Positions 1 to 4,741 of a stretch of DNA of 7,702 nt are shown here, one piece after another. The stretch's first letter is position 1. Every line of letters starts with the position of its first letter. The position numbers and the translations under genes are program-made. The notes below the pieces were generated by a model that saw only the letters and a list, made by a program, of their open reading frames with translations, did no database searches and had not been told where the DNA came from. Origin of the DNA: CAYVSF01 sp046482855 (GTDB lineage: Bacteria > Bacteroidota > Bacteroidia > Bacteroidales > UBA12077); NCBI GenBank assembly GCA_046482855.1, contig JAWOEH010000191.1:1-7702 (forward strand), read 5' to 3'.

Positions 1-155
1 AGCCAGACCAGCAAGGTGTTGACCCCCACGTCTATCGTCCCCGCCCCCGCTCCCGCCAACAGCATAACGCCGACCAGAAGCCACAGGCGCGGAGCCAGCG
101 GCACCAACGCCATCATCAGAGCCAGCACGGCCAGGACGGTGCCCATGCCCTGGTT
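1..155 (-). CDS. MFS transporter fragment, lacking its N-terminus and running off the left edge
   Basis: On the minus strand the frame is open from 155 to the window edge (about 51 codons) and encodes very hydrophobic protein. An Ala/Leu/Met-rich membrane segment is followed by PLAPRLW, a second membrane segment, and GAGAGTIDVGVNTLLVW. That last stretch resembles the glycine-rich, Asp/Asn-containing helix of major facilitator superfamily permeases, so the likely role is inner-membrane solute transport; the substrate is unknown. The frame meets a stop at 156-158, but the homology-like sequence begins right at the boundary without a proper start or the preceding part of the fold. The only nearby ATG (146-144) lies inside the conserved region. 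G+C is about 68% over 1-150 against about 38% over 161-220. It is probably a broken gene or a foreign piece joined to this contig. Family call moderate; organism of origin unknown. Confidence 0.5.
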
Positions 156-398
156 TTACCTTCCTTTTTCGGAAAGATCAACAAACCGGTAATTAGCGTA
201 AAAATTGCGGTTCTGTAGCAACTCCGCCACCTCATTTATGATGCTACTTAATCATGGGGACATTGCACAACTGCCGGGATATTATTTCGACTAAAACCAG
301 TATATTGTGCGTGAAAAATAGGTAGCACGCAACTTTTATCGGTTTATATACCTCTATTGGAGTATACTATATGGATTCAGGTTTAAATAGGCTTCTTT
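156..398. other. AT-rich spacer between the foreign fragment and the lipoprotein gene
   Basis: No convincing gene. On the minus strand 250-159 there is a short open stretch ending in a stop at 158-156. Its last residues (NFYANYRFVDLSEKGR) look protein-like, but a stop lies just upstream and there is no start codon, so it is at most a gene tail or chance. A 6-bp inverted repeat (TGCGTG 308-313 with CACGCA 326-331) sits upstream of the lipoprotein gene. I see no good match to the Bacteroidota promoter (TTG about 19-21 bases before TAnnTTTG); TATATTGT at 301-308 is a weak candidate for the -7 element. Confidence 0.35.
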
Positions 399-1685
399 AT
401 GAAAAAACTTGTCTTTCTGCTTCTGTTTTTTGCTCTGCTTGGATGCGAAGATAACACGGAAGATATTTACAGATACTCGAAAATTATTACCCAATCAAAG
501 CAATATCCTGTGTATCTCGACATGAGTGAAATAGGCAATATACAGGTTGAAACCCAAGTGCCGTTAGAAGCCCCATTCAAAATTGTATCAAATGACACCC
601 ATTATTTTGTGGGCGATAGGCTCAATGGTATTCATGTTTACCAAAAGAGTGCAGGTAGCGTATCTTACCTGTGTTTTATTGCATGTAAATACCTGAAAGA
701 TCTTGCTCTTGTTGATGACCGGCTTTTCTGTAACAACTTTGTGGATATGGTTGTGATCGATGTCTCTAATCCTCTGCAGGCAATTGTTTTACATCGAGAG
801 GAGCGTTATTTCAATCGTTTCACCAGTTACAAAACAAGTTGGAATATTCCTTATGAGGAGGGTAAGGGACTTATTGTAGCATGGGAGACTCATGAATTAA
901 CAGGCAGGGTAACGGAGAAGGAACCCAACCTCGATTTTACTGAGTACGATGAGCTCTACAGCCATTTAACAACCACTGAGCTGCCCGAGTCTTGGTTCGG
1001 CAATCACCCTGAATGGGATAAGCCTTACATAGGCATGATTACTATAGGTACCGAGGAAGTGTATAGTTACGGGAGCTACAACAGTTGGGCAATCTCCAGC
1101 TATCTTTCCGGGACATTTAATGCGCGAGAGGAAGATTTATGGACAACCCCCAGAGGGAATTACGCGCCACCTTATTATTACGCCGATGCCTTCCCGGTTA
1201 AGATGTTCTATCAGGACAGCCTGATCTTTATCCTGGGCACCTCAAGTGCTAGCTCCGGCTATTGCGACTGCATCACTTACAACGAAGCGTATCCCTTCAG
1301 TTATCACCTCTATTTTTCTAGTATCAGACCTTTAGATGTTGCCTATTTGCCTGCTATGGAGGCCTTCTTTGTGGTGTCGGGGTATTCCGTTTGGGGCGCG
1401 TTTAAGGATAGTAACGATGAATCAAGCTACATGGAAAGATATTTGGATTATGGCATAGAATCTGATGCCACATCCCTATTCATTGCCGATAACATGGTTG
1501 TTACTTTGGGTAGCCAACTATCGGTGTATTCACCTTCAGATAACGAGCTGCAGCTTGTGGCAGCCTATCCCGAAATTGCGGGCAGCTGCTATTCAAAGGC
1601 TGGAGATGTGCTTGCTGTAGCCAATACGCAGGGATTATTTCTCTATGACATCAGTAATTTGGAAGATATCAAAACCATCCCCTAA
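399..1685 (+). CDS. Outer-surface lipoprotein with LVIVD/beta-propeller-like repeats
   Basis: 428 residues. The N-terminus is a lipoprotein signal peptide: MKK, a Leu/Phe core and the lipobox LLGC, with Cys16 as the lipidated residue. EDNTED follows directly. Acidic residues at this place resemble the Bacteroidota lipoprotein export signal, so the protein may face the outside of the cell. The body has repeated beta-rich units of the form hydrophobic strand, short polar turn, then a strand ending in a V-I/Y-D-(V/I)-S-N signature: MVVIDVSNP at about 117-125, LSVYSPSDN near the C-terminus, and LFLYDISN at 413-420. That pattern fits LVIVD-repeat or other beta-propeller lipoproteins. A Tyr/Ser/Trp-rich middle (about 190-260) is less repeat-like. 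The start at 399 fits the signal peptide. The next gene follows after 10 bases, so the two are probably co-transcribed. No enzymatic motif is visible; specific function unknown. Confidence 0.75.
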   Translation: MKKLVFLLLFFALLGCEDNTEDIYRYSKIITQSKQYPVYLDMSEIGNIQVETQVPLEAPFKIVSNDTHYFVGDRLNGIHVYQKSAGSVSYLCFIACKYLKDLALVDDRLFCNNFVDMVVIDVSNPLQAIVLHREERYFNRFTSYKTSWNIPYEEGKGLIVAWETHELTGRVTEKEPNLDFTEYDELYSHLTTTELPESWFGNHPEWDKPYIGMITIGTEEVYSYGSYNSWAISSYLSGTFNAREEDLWTTPRGNYAPPYYYADAFPVKMFYQDSLIFILGTSSASSGYCDCITYNEAYPFSYHLYFSSIRPLDVAYLPAMEAFFVVSGYSVWGAFKDSNDESSYMERYLDYGIESDATSLFIADNMVVTLGSQLSVYSPSDNELQLVAAYPEIAGSCYSKAGDVLAVANTQGLFLYDISNLEDIKTIP

Positions 1686-1695
1686 AATTGCTATT

Positions 1696-2445
1696 ATGAA
1701 CAAGTTTTGTCTTATCACTTTGTCGCTATTTATGACGCTTGGCGTTTTTGCTCAATCCGGAAAAACCACCAAACAAAATCTCAACAACCAGCACACTAAA
1801 ATCTCTTTTGAAGATAGAAAAGAGCGTGGTTTTTATAGTGCCATGCAGATAGGTTTTTTGTTGGGCAATAAACAGGAAATCGAGCGACCCACTTACTACC
1901 CCTTATATAACATTGATTATGCGTCATCTGTATATCCTTCTCCCGGGTATTCGCAACCTCAAGCGCGCAATAAACTGGCATTTGCTCCTTCAGTTGCCCT
2001 CACCGGCGGGTATATGTTCAGTGAGCATTGGGCAGCAGGAGCAGGTATTGGTTTCGAAATCTTTGAACACAACCTGTTTCCCCTTTTTGCCGAACTGCGT
2101 TATACCTTATGGGATAGTAAAATATCGCCCTTCATTGTGCTAAAGGGGGGATATGCCTTTGGAAGTTTCAATGATAAGGATTACGACGAGCTTTACCTAA
2201 GCTGGACGCCTTACTATCTCTCAGATGCGAAACTTCGGCACTATGGGGGATTGATGATTCATCCCGAAATAGGTGTGAAAGTACCCCTAAATGCGGACAT
2301 TGATTTGTTGTTTACGGCTGCCTACCGGCATCAGAAAACAAAATCGGTTGCCAGAAGAGAGTATGATCAGGGGCAATTCGATGAGTGGGAGCACAATGAG
2401 GACTACAATCGACTTTCGTTGGGGTGTGCAATTATGTTTAGGTAA
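1696..2445 (+). CDS. Small outer-membrane beta-barrel protein (porin-family-like)
   Basis: 249 residues from the ATG at 1696. An in-frame ATG at 1645 lies inside the previous gene and would put 17 residues before an otherwise ideal signal peptide (MNKFCLITLSLFMTLGVFA, cut before Gln20), so 1696 is preferred. The mature protein alternates short amphipathic strands with turns: LTGGYMFSEHWAAGAGIGFE, FPLFAELRYTLWDSKISPF, LKGGYAFGSF, HPEIGVKVPLNADIDLLFTA, and a final strand ending in IMFR. The order of a Gly-rich strand, LFAELRY, SPF and KGGYAF is typical of the outer-membrane beta-barrel (porin-family) proteins of Bacteroidota, usually 8-10 strands. It is downstream of and probably translated with the lipoprotein, so the pair could form a surface complex (inference). 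Ligand and role unknown. Confidence 0.75.
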   Translation: MNKFCLITLSLFMTLGVFAQSGKTTKQNLNNQHTKISFEDRKERGFYSAMQIGFLLGNKQEIERPTYYPLYNIDYASSVYPSPGYSQPQARNKLAFAPSVALTGGYMFSEHWAAGAGIGFEIFEHNLFPLFAELRYTLWDSKISPFIVLKGGYAFGSFNDKDYDELYLSWTPYYLSDAKLRHYGGLMIHPEIGVKVPLNADIDLLFTAAYRHQKTKSVARREYDQGQFDEWEHNEDYNRLSLGCAIMFR

Positions 2446-2756
2446 GGTACCAGGATGACTGCATCTTTGCTTAAGAGAATGGACATTTTAACTATATAAG
2501 CATTCAAGGGTATTATAGCCATAACAATCGGTGATTTTTTGTAATTTTTACCTTAAGCTCCCGCTTGGCGGGTTTTGTTCAATATCAAAATATAATTAAC
2601 TGCTGTTTCTGTGCTTACAGCCCGCATTAGTCTTAGTGCTTTTCGCCAGAAAGACACCACGCATTCCACAATTAATCATATTTGCGGAACCTTCACGTTC
2701 ATGCAAAGAAACGCAAAAAGAAAATTATGATAATTGATAATTGAAAAATTGGAAAT
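2446..2756. other. Intergenic region after the barrel gene
   Basis: No gene seen. It holds the terminator candidate at 2560-2576. Towards the right edge is AT-rich sequence with TAATTGATAATTG (2731-2743), just before the probable original start of the DUF2007 gene at 2757. CATATTTG (about 2689-2696) is one base from the TAnnTTTG -7 box but has no clear -33 TTG partner, so I do not call a promoter. Confidence 0.3.
2560..2576 (+). terminator. Candidate intrinsic terminator of the lipoprotein/barrel unit
   Basis: CCCGC (2560-2564), a TTG loop and GCGGG (2568-2572) form a 5-bp all-G/C stem followed by TTTT (2573-2576). It lies 114 bases after the barrel stop codon. The stem is short and the T-tract brief, so this is a modest call. 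Confidence 0.45.
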
Positions 2757-2780
2757 ATGAAAAAAGACAAAAAGAATGAC
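2757..2780 (+). pseudogene. Probable original first eight codons of the DUF2007 gene, cut off by an insertion
   Basis: ATG at 2757 reads MKKDKKND up to 2780. The last four codons (AAA AAG AAT GAC, 2769-2780) are repeated in the same frame at 2981-2992, at the start of the intact DUF2007 reading frame. Removing 2781-2992 joins MKKDKKND directly to LVEIFAG, giving a continuous protein. I infer that this was the original gene start. As the sequence stands, the frame runs on into the element and stops at 2922-2924 (55 codons), a product unlikely to matter. It has an A/T-rich Bacteroidota-style upstream region. Confidence 0.5.
2769..2780 (+). repeat. Left copy of 12-bp target-site duplication
   Basis: AAAAAGAATGAC occurs exactly here and at 2981-2992, on either side of the 200-bp element 2781-2980. 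The A-run could lengthen the match by chance, so the true duplication may be 8-12 bp. Confidence 0.55.
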
Positions 2781-2812
2781 TATTGTCCGGAGAAATATGG
2801 TTTAACCTGTTT

Positions 2813-2839
2813 AGATTGCTTCGGTTCCCTCGCAAAGAC
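2813..2839 (-). repeat. Diverged inverted copy of the ATTGC...GCAATCT repeat
   Basis: Read on the minus strand, this segment has TTTGCGAGG near one end and GAAGCAATCT at the other, matching the outline of the plus-strand copy at 2934-2957 but diverged in the middle. It forms the left inner arm of the element. Confidence 0.5.
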
Positions 2840-2855
2840 CCGCATATATTGGTCT

Positions 2856-2914
2856 TATACAGCGGAAGGGGTTGGTTTTCGGCTTAGCCGAAAACCAACC
2901 CCTTCCGCTGTATA
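2856..2914. repeat. 59-nt perfect palindrome: 29-bp arms around one base
   Basis: Positions 2856-2884 pair base for base with 2886-2914 around T2885; I checked every pair. The first mismatches are 2855/2915 and 2854/2916. The arms include AGCGGAAGGGGTTGG and its complement. It would extrude as a near-blunt hairpin in single-stranded DNA and would fold very stably in RNA. It sits at the centre of the MITE-like element. Confidence 0.9.
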
Positions 2915-2933
2915 CCTCCCCTAATTACCGTCC

Positions 2934-2981
2934 ATTGCGAACGTAGTGAAGCAATCTAATTTTTTATCCGGACACCAATGA
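2934..2981 (+). repeat. 48-bp direct repeat, copy 1 (right end of the element)
   Basis: Matches 3556-3603 with one mismatch (C2956 versus G3578), offset 622 bp. Weaker similarity continues leftwards to 2914/3536, including ACCTCCCC in both. The repeat contains ATTGCGAACGTAGTGAAGCAAT and TTTTTTATCCGGACACCAATGA. In this copy the terminal ATG is the start codon of the DUF2007 frame. Confidence 0.9.
2935..2964 (+). promoter_or_regulatory. Possible outward promoter in the repeat (copy 1)
   Basis: TTG at 2935-2937, a 19-base spacer, then TAATTTTT at 2957-2964. That matches the Bacteroidota primary sigma factor pattern (TTG, about 19-21 bases, TAnnTTTG) except for the last base. It points at the DUF2007 gene, leaving a leader of only a few bases. 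AT-rich matches are common by chance, so confidence is low. Confidence 0.25.
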
Positions 2982-3214
2982 AAAAGAATGACTTGGTTGA
3001 AATATTTGCGGGATCATCATTAGATGCTGAAATAGTTAATAGTCTATTGAAAAATTCTAAGATAAAGACCTTTTTAAAAGACCAGAATATTGGAACATTA
3101 GCTCCATGGCAAGTTTCAGCGGGAGGTGCAGGTGCTGTTAAAATTATTATCAATAGGCATGATTATGAGACGGCCAAATTGATTATTGAAGAATACAAAC
3201 GAAATAGAGAGTAA
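2978..3214 (+). CDS. DUF2007-family small protein (putative signal-transducing protein)
   Basis: 78 residues, cytoplasmic, with no signal peptide or membrane segment. The layout fits DUF2007: a first strand (DLVEIFAG), a helix (SLDAEIVNSLLKNSKI), a strand (KTFLKDQ), a Gly/Ala-rich loop (SAGGAGAV), a strand (KIIINR), and a final helix starting HDYETAKLIIEEY. Family members are about 70-100 residues and look like small ferredoxin-fold regulatory or binding domains; no biochemical role is firmly known. The present start codon is the last three bases of the repeat element, and the codons after it (AAA AAG AAT GAC) are the duplicated target. The ancestral start was probably 2757, giving MKKDKKND before LVEIF. 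The core domain is intact, so the gene may still work. No Shine-Dalgarno sequence precedes 2978. It stands alone, not in an operon. Confidence 0.75.
   Translation: MKKNDLVEIFAGSSLDAEIVNSLLKNSKIKTFLKDQNIGTLAPWQVSAGGAGAVKIIINRHDYETAKLIIEEYKRNRE
2981..2992 (+). repeat. Right copy of 12-bp target-site duplication
   Basis: AAAAAGAATGAC, identical to 2769-2780 and in the same reading frame. It encodes KKND straight after the element-borne ATG. Confidence 0.55.
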
Positions 3215-3218
3215 AAAA

Positions 3219-3243
3219 ATTGCGACGCACGAACAGCGAATCT
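3219..3243 (+). repeat. Degenerate ATTGCG...GCGAATCT repeat just after DUF2007
   Basis: Begins ATTGCGACG and ends AGCGAATCT, similar in ends and length to the ATTGCGAACG...AGCAATCT core of the 48-bp repeat, with the middle diverged. It starts 5 bases after the DUF2007 stop codon. The family assignment is tentative. Confidence 0.35.
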
Positions 3244-3255
3244 TTGTAAGCTATT

Positions 3256-3287
3256 TAGCCTGAATTATTCATGAATAATCCGGGTTA
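3256..3287. repeat. Hairpin with perfect 16-bp palindromic core
   Basis: ATTATTCATGAATAAT (3264-3279) is self-complementary. As RNA the stem extends outwards to 3256/3287 with one mismatch and G-U pairs (TAGCC on the left, GGGTTA on the right). There is no T-tract, so it is not a standard terminator. Confidence 0.5.
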
Positions 3288-3555
3288 GAAACACAGACAT
3301 AAAAATTATAGAAAATAGAAACTATATTAATGGGGTATCTAATCGGCACCTTGAGGCTTATCTTTATGGCACTACTTTAACAGGCTGTAATTACAGCGCC
3401 TATAACATGCGATAAAATTACAAAAGAAAATCACGGGTATTAGATCGGTTAACCCATCAAGAAAAAATGGCGCGTTAGCGCTATAATCTTCGTAGATAAA
3501 TAATCTGATACAAAATGGAAGGGGCGTACCCGTGAACCTCCCCAAGTTGCCGGTT

Positions 3556-3603
3556 ATTGCGAACGTAGTGAAGCAATGTAATTTTTTATCCGGACACCAA
3601 TGA
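3556..3603 (+). repeat. 48-bp direct repeat, copy 2
   Basis: Same sequence as 2934-2981 with one change. Here the terminal ATGA is followed by a T-run and opens no reading frame. I could not find a matching left end or the 59-nt hairpin upstream; GGAAGGGG at about 3518-3525 recalls part of the hairpin arm. It looks like a solo or eroded right end. Confidence 0.85.
3557..3586 (+). promoter_or_regulatory. Possible promoter in the repeat (copy 2), facing the fibre operon
   Basis: TTG (3557-3559), a 19-base spacer and TAATTTTT (3579-3586), as in copy 1. It points at the DUF4402/chaperone/usher operon and would give a leader of more than 500 bases. The match is 7 of 8 at the -7 box; low confidence. 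Confidence 0.22.
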
Positions 3604-3661
3604 TTTTTTTAAATTTTGCAGAATACATTTAATTTTTTCCTCCTCAATAGCTTTCACTTTT

Positions 3662-3697
3662 ATGTTGTTGCAATACGACTTTTGCAACAACATTTTT
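3662..3697 (+). terminator. Hairpin followed by T-tract: terminator or leader structure
   Basis: ATGTTGTTGCAA (3662-3673) pairs perfectly with TTGCAACAACAT (3682-3693) around an 8-base loop, followed by TTTT (3694-3697). The stem is long but G/C-poor. It could end transcription arriving from the repeat region, attenuate a long leader transcript, or be an operator-like dyad. Confidence 0.4.
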
Positions 3698-4016
3698 CAT
3701 TCTTTAATTAATGAATGAAATAAGTACTTACTAGTTAGTTGGTAATAAGTATATTATAAGAAATGCTTGTTCAGAACTGTGAATTATGTAACTAATAAAC
3801 AAGTATTTACACAACCTATTTAATCGGCTAAGCGTATACCAATAGACGACTTATCTCTTGAGCTTTATTTTTTTCCCTCTTACCTACAGTAAGTCCAATC
3901 TAAAGAAAGAGAATCAAAGAAAATCGTGTGAAGCAGCTTCTTGTGTGAAGAGTTACGCAAATAGCCCTTTGGGTTAAACCTATCAACATAAATATAAAGG
4001 AGGCAAAAAAGCAGGT

Positions 4017-4070
4017 ATGAAGCATAATGAGCTGCATTGTTCATTGTTGTTCTTCAATACTGAGAAATAG
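4017..4070 (+). CDS. Possible 17-residue leader peptide with a perfect Shine-Dalgarno sequence
   Basis: AAAGGAGG (3996-4003) is an ideal anti-16S match, unusual for this phylum where starts normally lack one. The first ATG after it (4017, about 13 bases on) opens MKHNELHCSLLFFNTEK and stops at 4068-4070, 59 bases before the first subunit gene. It may be a translated leader affecting the downstream gene, or the AAAGGAGG may serve another purpose or be chance. An overlapping frame from 4027 runs into the subunit gene and looks like a shadow. Confidence 0.25.
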   Translation: MKHNELHCSLLFFNTEK

Positions 4071-4129
4071 TTTTTTATACAAAGCAGAGAGAGTAATAAA
4101 TACATTAATTATTAACAAACACAAAAAAA

Positions 4130-4642
4130 ATGAAAAGATTAAACATCCTATTCGCAACCATTATTATGGTAACAGGTTTATCAGTCGGTGCTATGGCTCA
4201 AACCGAGAACACAGCAGTGGGCGCTAAAATTCTTACTGCAATGACAATTACCGAAACAGCGCCAATGCATTTTGGTACAATGACAGTTCCTACAGGGGCA
4301 ACAACAGTTGTGCTAGCCACAGATGGTACGGTAACCGTTGGTAGTGGAACTACAACGCTCTTAGCTCAGGCTCCTATATCTACAGCAGCAGCTTATGACA
4401 TTACAGGAGATATGAGTGCTACTTATGCAATTACGATTGATGCAAGTTCCATTATAACCAATGGAACGCCTGCTGAAGACATGACCGTTAATGCGTTTGT
4501 TTGTTCCTACGCAGGGCTGACAAGTACACTAGATGCAGGTGGTGCAGATAACTTTACTGTTGGGGCAACTCTCAACTTAGTTGATGCCCAACCCGCTGGA
4601 ACTTACGCCGGAACTTTTGATGTAACTGTTGCTTACAACTAA
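4130..4642 (+). CDS. DUF4402 secreted protein 1, probable major fibre subunit
   Basis: 170 residues. Signal peptide MKRLNILFATIIMVTGLSVGAMA, cut before Gln24. The mature protein is a single Thr/Ala/Gly-rich all-beta domain with the DUF4402 pattern: strand ILTAMTITETAPMHFGTM (about 34-51), Gly-containing turn, VVLATDGTVTVG (60-71), AYDITGD (88-94), TYAITID (98-104), then near the end NFTVGATLNL (141-150) and AGTYAGTFDVTVAYN (156-170). It has one Cys (125). The mature N-terminus has about ten residues before the first strand, room for a donor-strand-like extension (inference). DUF4402 genes are often found beside PapD-like chaperones and ushers, which follow here. It comes first in the operon and is followed by a hairpin/T-tract, as suits an abundant subunit. 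The start is an ATG after an A-run. The family is fairly certain; the fibre role is inferred. Confidence 0.85.
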   Translation: MKRLNILFATIIMVTGLSVGAMAQTENTAVGAKILTAMTITETAPMHFGTMTVPTGATTVVLATDGTVTVGSGTTTLLAQAPISTAAAYDITGDMSATYAITIDASSIITNGTPAEDMTVNAFVCSYAGLTSTLDAGGADNFTVGATLNLVDAQPAGTYAGTFDVTVAYN

Positions 4643-4657
4643 ATTAGCTTTTTACTG

Positions 4658-4689
4658 AAGGGGAGGGCTCAAATGGGTCTTCCCTTTTT
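4658..4689 (+). terminator. Intrinsic terminator/attenuator between subunit 1 and the chaperone
   Basis: AAGGGGAGGGCTC (4658-4670), loop AAAT, then GGGTCTTCCCTT (4675-4686). Outer stem AAGGG/CCCTT; the inner part continues with G-U pairs and one bulge. Five Ts run from 4685 to 4689. It begins 15 bases after the subunit 1 stop and lies 52 bases before the chaperone start. Partial read-through would make subunit 1 mRNA more abundant than the downstream genes. Confidence 0.6.
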
Positions 4690-4741
4690 ATTACCTGGTA
4701 ATCTATTACTTGTACTCTTTACCAATAAAAAAAACGAAACA

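Larger units (their letters stand above)
2781..2980. mobile_element. MITE/REPIN-like non-coding element, 200 bp
   Basis: The left end TATTGTCCGGA and the reverse complement of the right end, CATTGGTGTCCGGA, are imperfect terminal inverted repeats. Inside them is a second inverted pair: AGATTGCTTC at 2813 and GAAGCAATCT at 2948-2957. At the centre is a 59-nt perfect hairpin. There is no transposase, so it would move in trans if at all. A 12-bp direct repeat flanks it. The ATTGC...GAAGCAATCT motif resembles short palindromic repeats dispersed in many bacterial genomes (family resemblance from memory). The left and right halves differ by an indel of about 12 bases, so the element is not freshly made or its symmetry is naturally imperfect. 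Confidence 0.6.
3215..3555. other. Non-coding stretch with several short palindromes
   Basis: No credible reading frame. It contains a degenerate ATTGCG...GCGAATCT repeat (3219-3243), a hairpin around 3264-3279, a perfect 14-bp palindrome GCTGTAATTACAGC (3384-3397), GCGC-GTTA-GCGC (3470-3481), and two related 14-mers, GGGTATCTAATCGG (3333-3346) and GGGTATTAGATCGG (3435-3448). This could be eroded repeat elements or a structured RNA; I cannot decide. Confidence 0.4.
3604..4129 (+). other. Long AT-rich leader region upstream of the fibre operon
   Basis: 526 bases without a normal gene. It holds a 12-bp-stem hairpin (3662-3693), an AAGTAnTTAC motif present twice in similar form (AAGTACTTAC about 3723, AAGTATTTAC about 3801), a repeated GTGTGAAG (about 3926 and 3943) around a GAAGCAGCTTC hairpin, a small TAGCCC-TTT-GGGTTA hairpin (about 3962-3976), and a perfect AAAGGAGG before a mini-ORF. 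The last 40 bases before the first subunit gene are A/T-rich with an A-run at the ATG. I find no convincing TTG/TAnnTTTG promoter inside, so the transcription start is open. Confidence 0.4.

Noticed and set aside
2956..3153. Minus-strand open frame antisense to DUF2007
   Set aside because: Lies opposite a recognisable family domain and has no protein-like pattern of its own.
3332..3344. GGGGTATCTAATC, resembling the conserved 16S/12S rRNA site near E. coli position 785-805 (minus strand)
   Set aside because: The flanking bases do not follow any rRNA sequence I know, and other conserved rRNA blocks are absent, so this is likely a chance match.
2934..3603. Integron gene cassette (DUF2007 between attC sites) or CRISPR
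   Set aside because: No RYYYAAC/GTTRRRY core pair bounds the repeats, and there are only two well-matched direct copies 622 bp apart, not an array.
3953..3980. ACGCAAA...GCC...TAAACC, similar to the second half of a c-di-GMP-I (GEMM) riboswitch core
   Set aside because: The required upstream strand (GGGCAAACC-like, with a GNRA hairpin) is absent, and GCCC here pairs with the following GGGT instead. It needs an Infernal scan with RF01051; a significant hit would reverse this.
3604..4129. Phase-variable invertible promoter upstream of the fibre operon
   Set aside because: The inverted repeats seen (3662-3693, and a short CTTGTT/AACAAG pair) are too short or too close together to bound an invertible segment, and no recombinase gene is in the window.
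4027..4227. 66-codon plus-strand open frame overlapping the start of subunit 1
   Set aside because: Cys/Arg/His-rich composition with no family look, and it overlaps a clear signal-peptide gene in another frame: a shadow.
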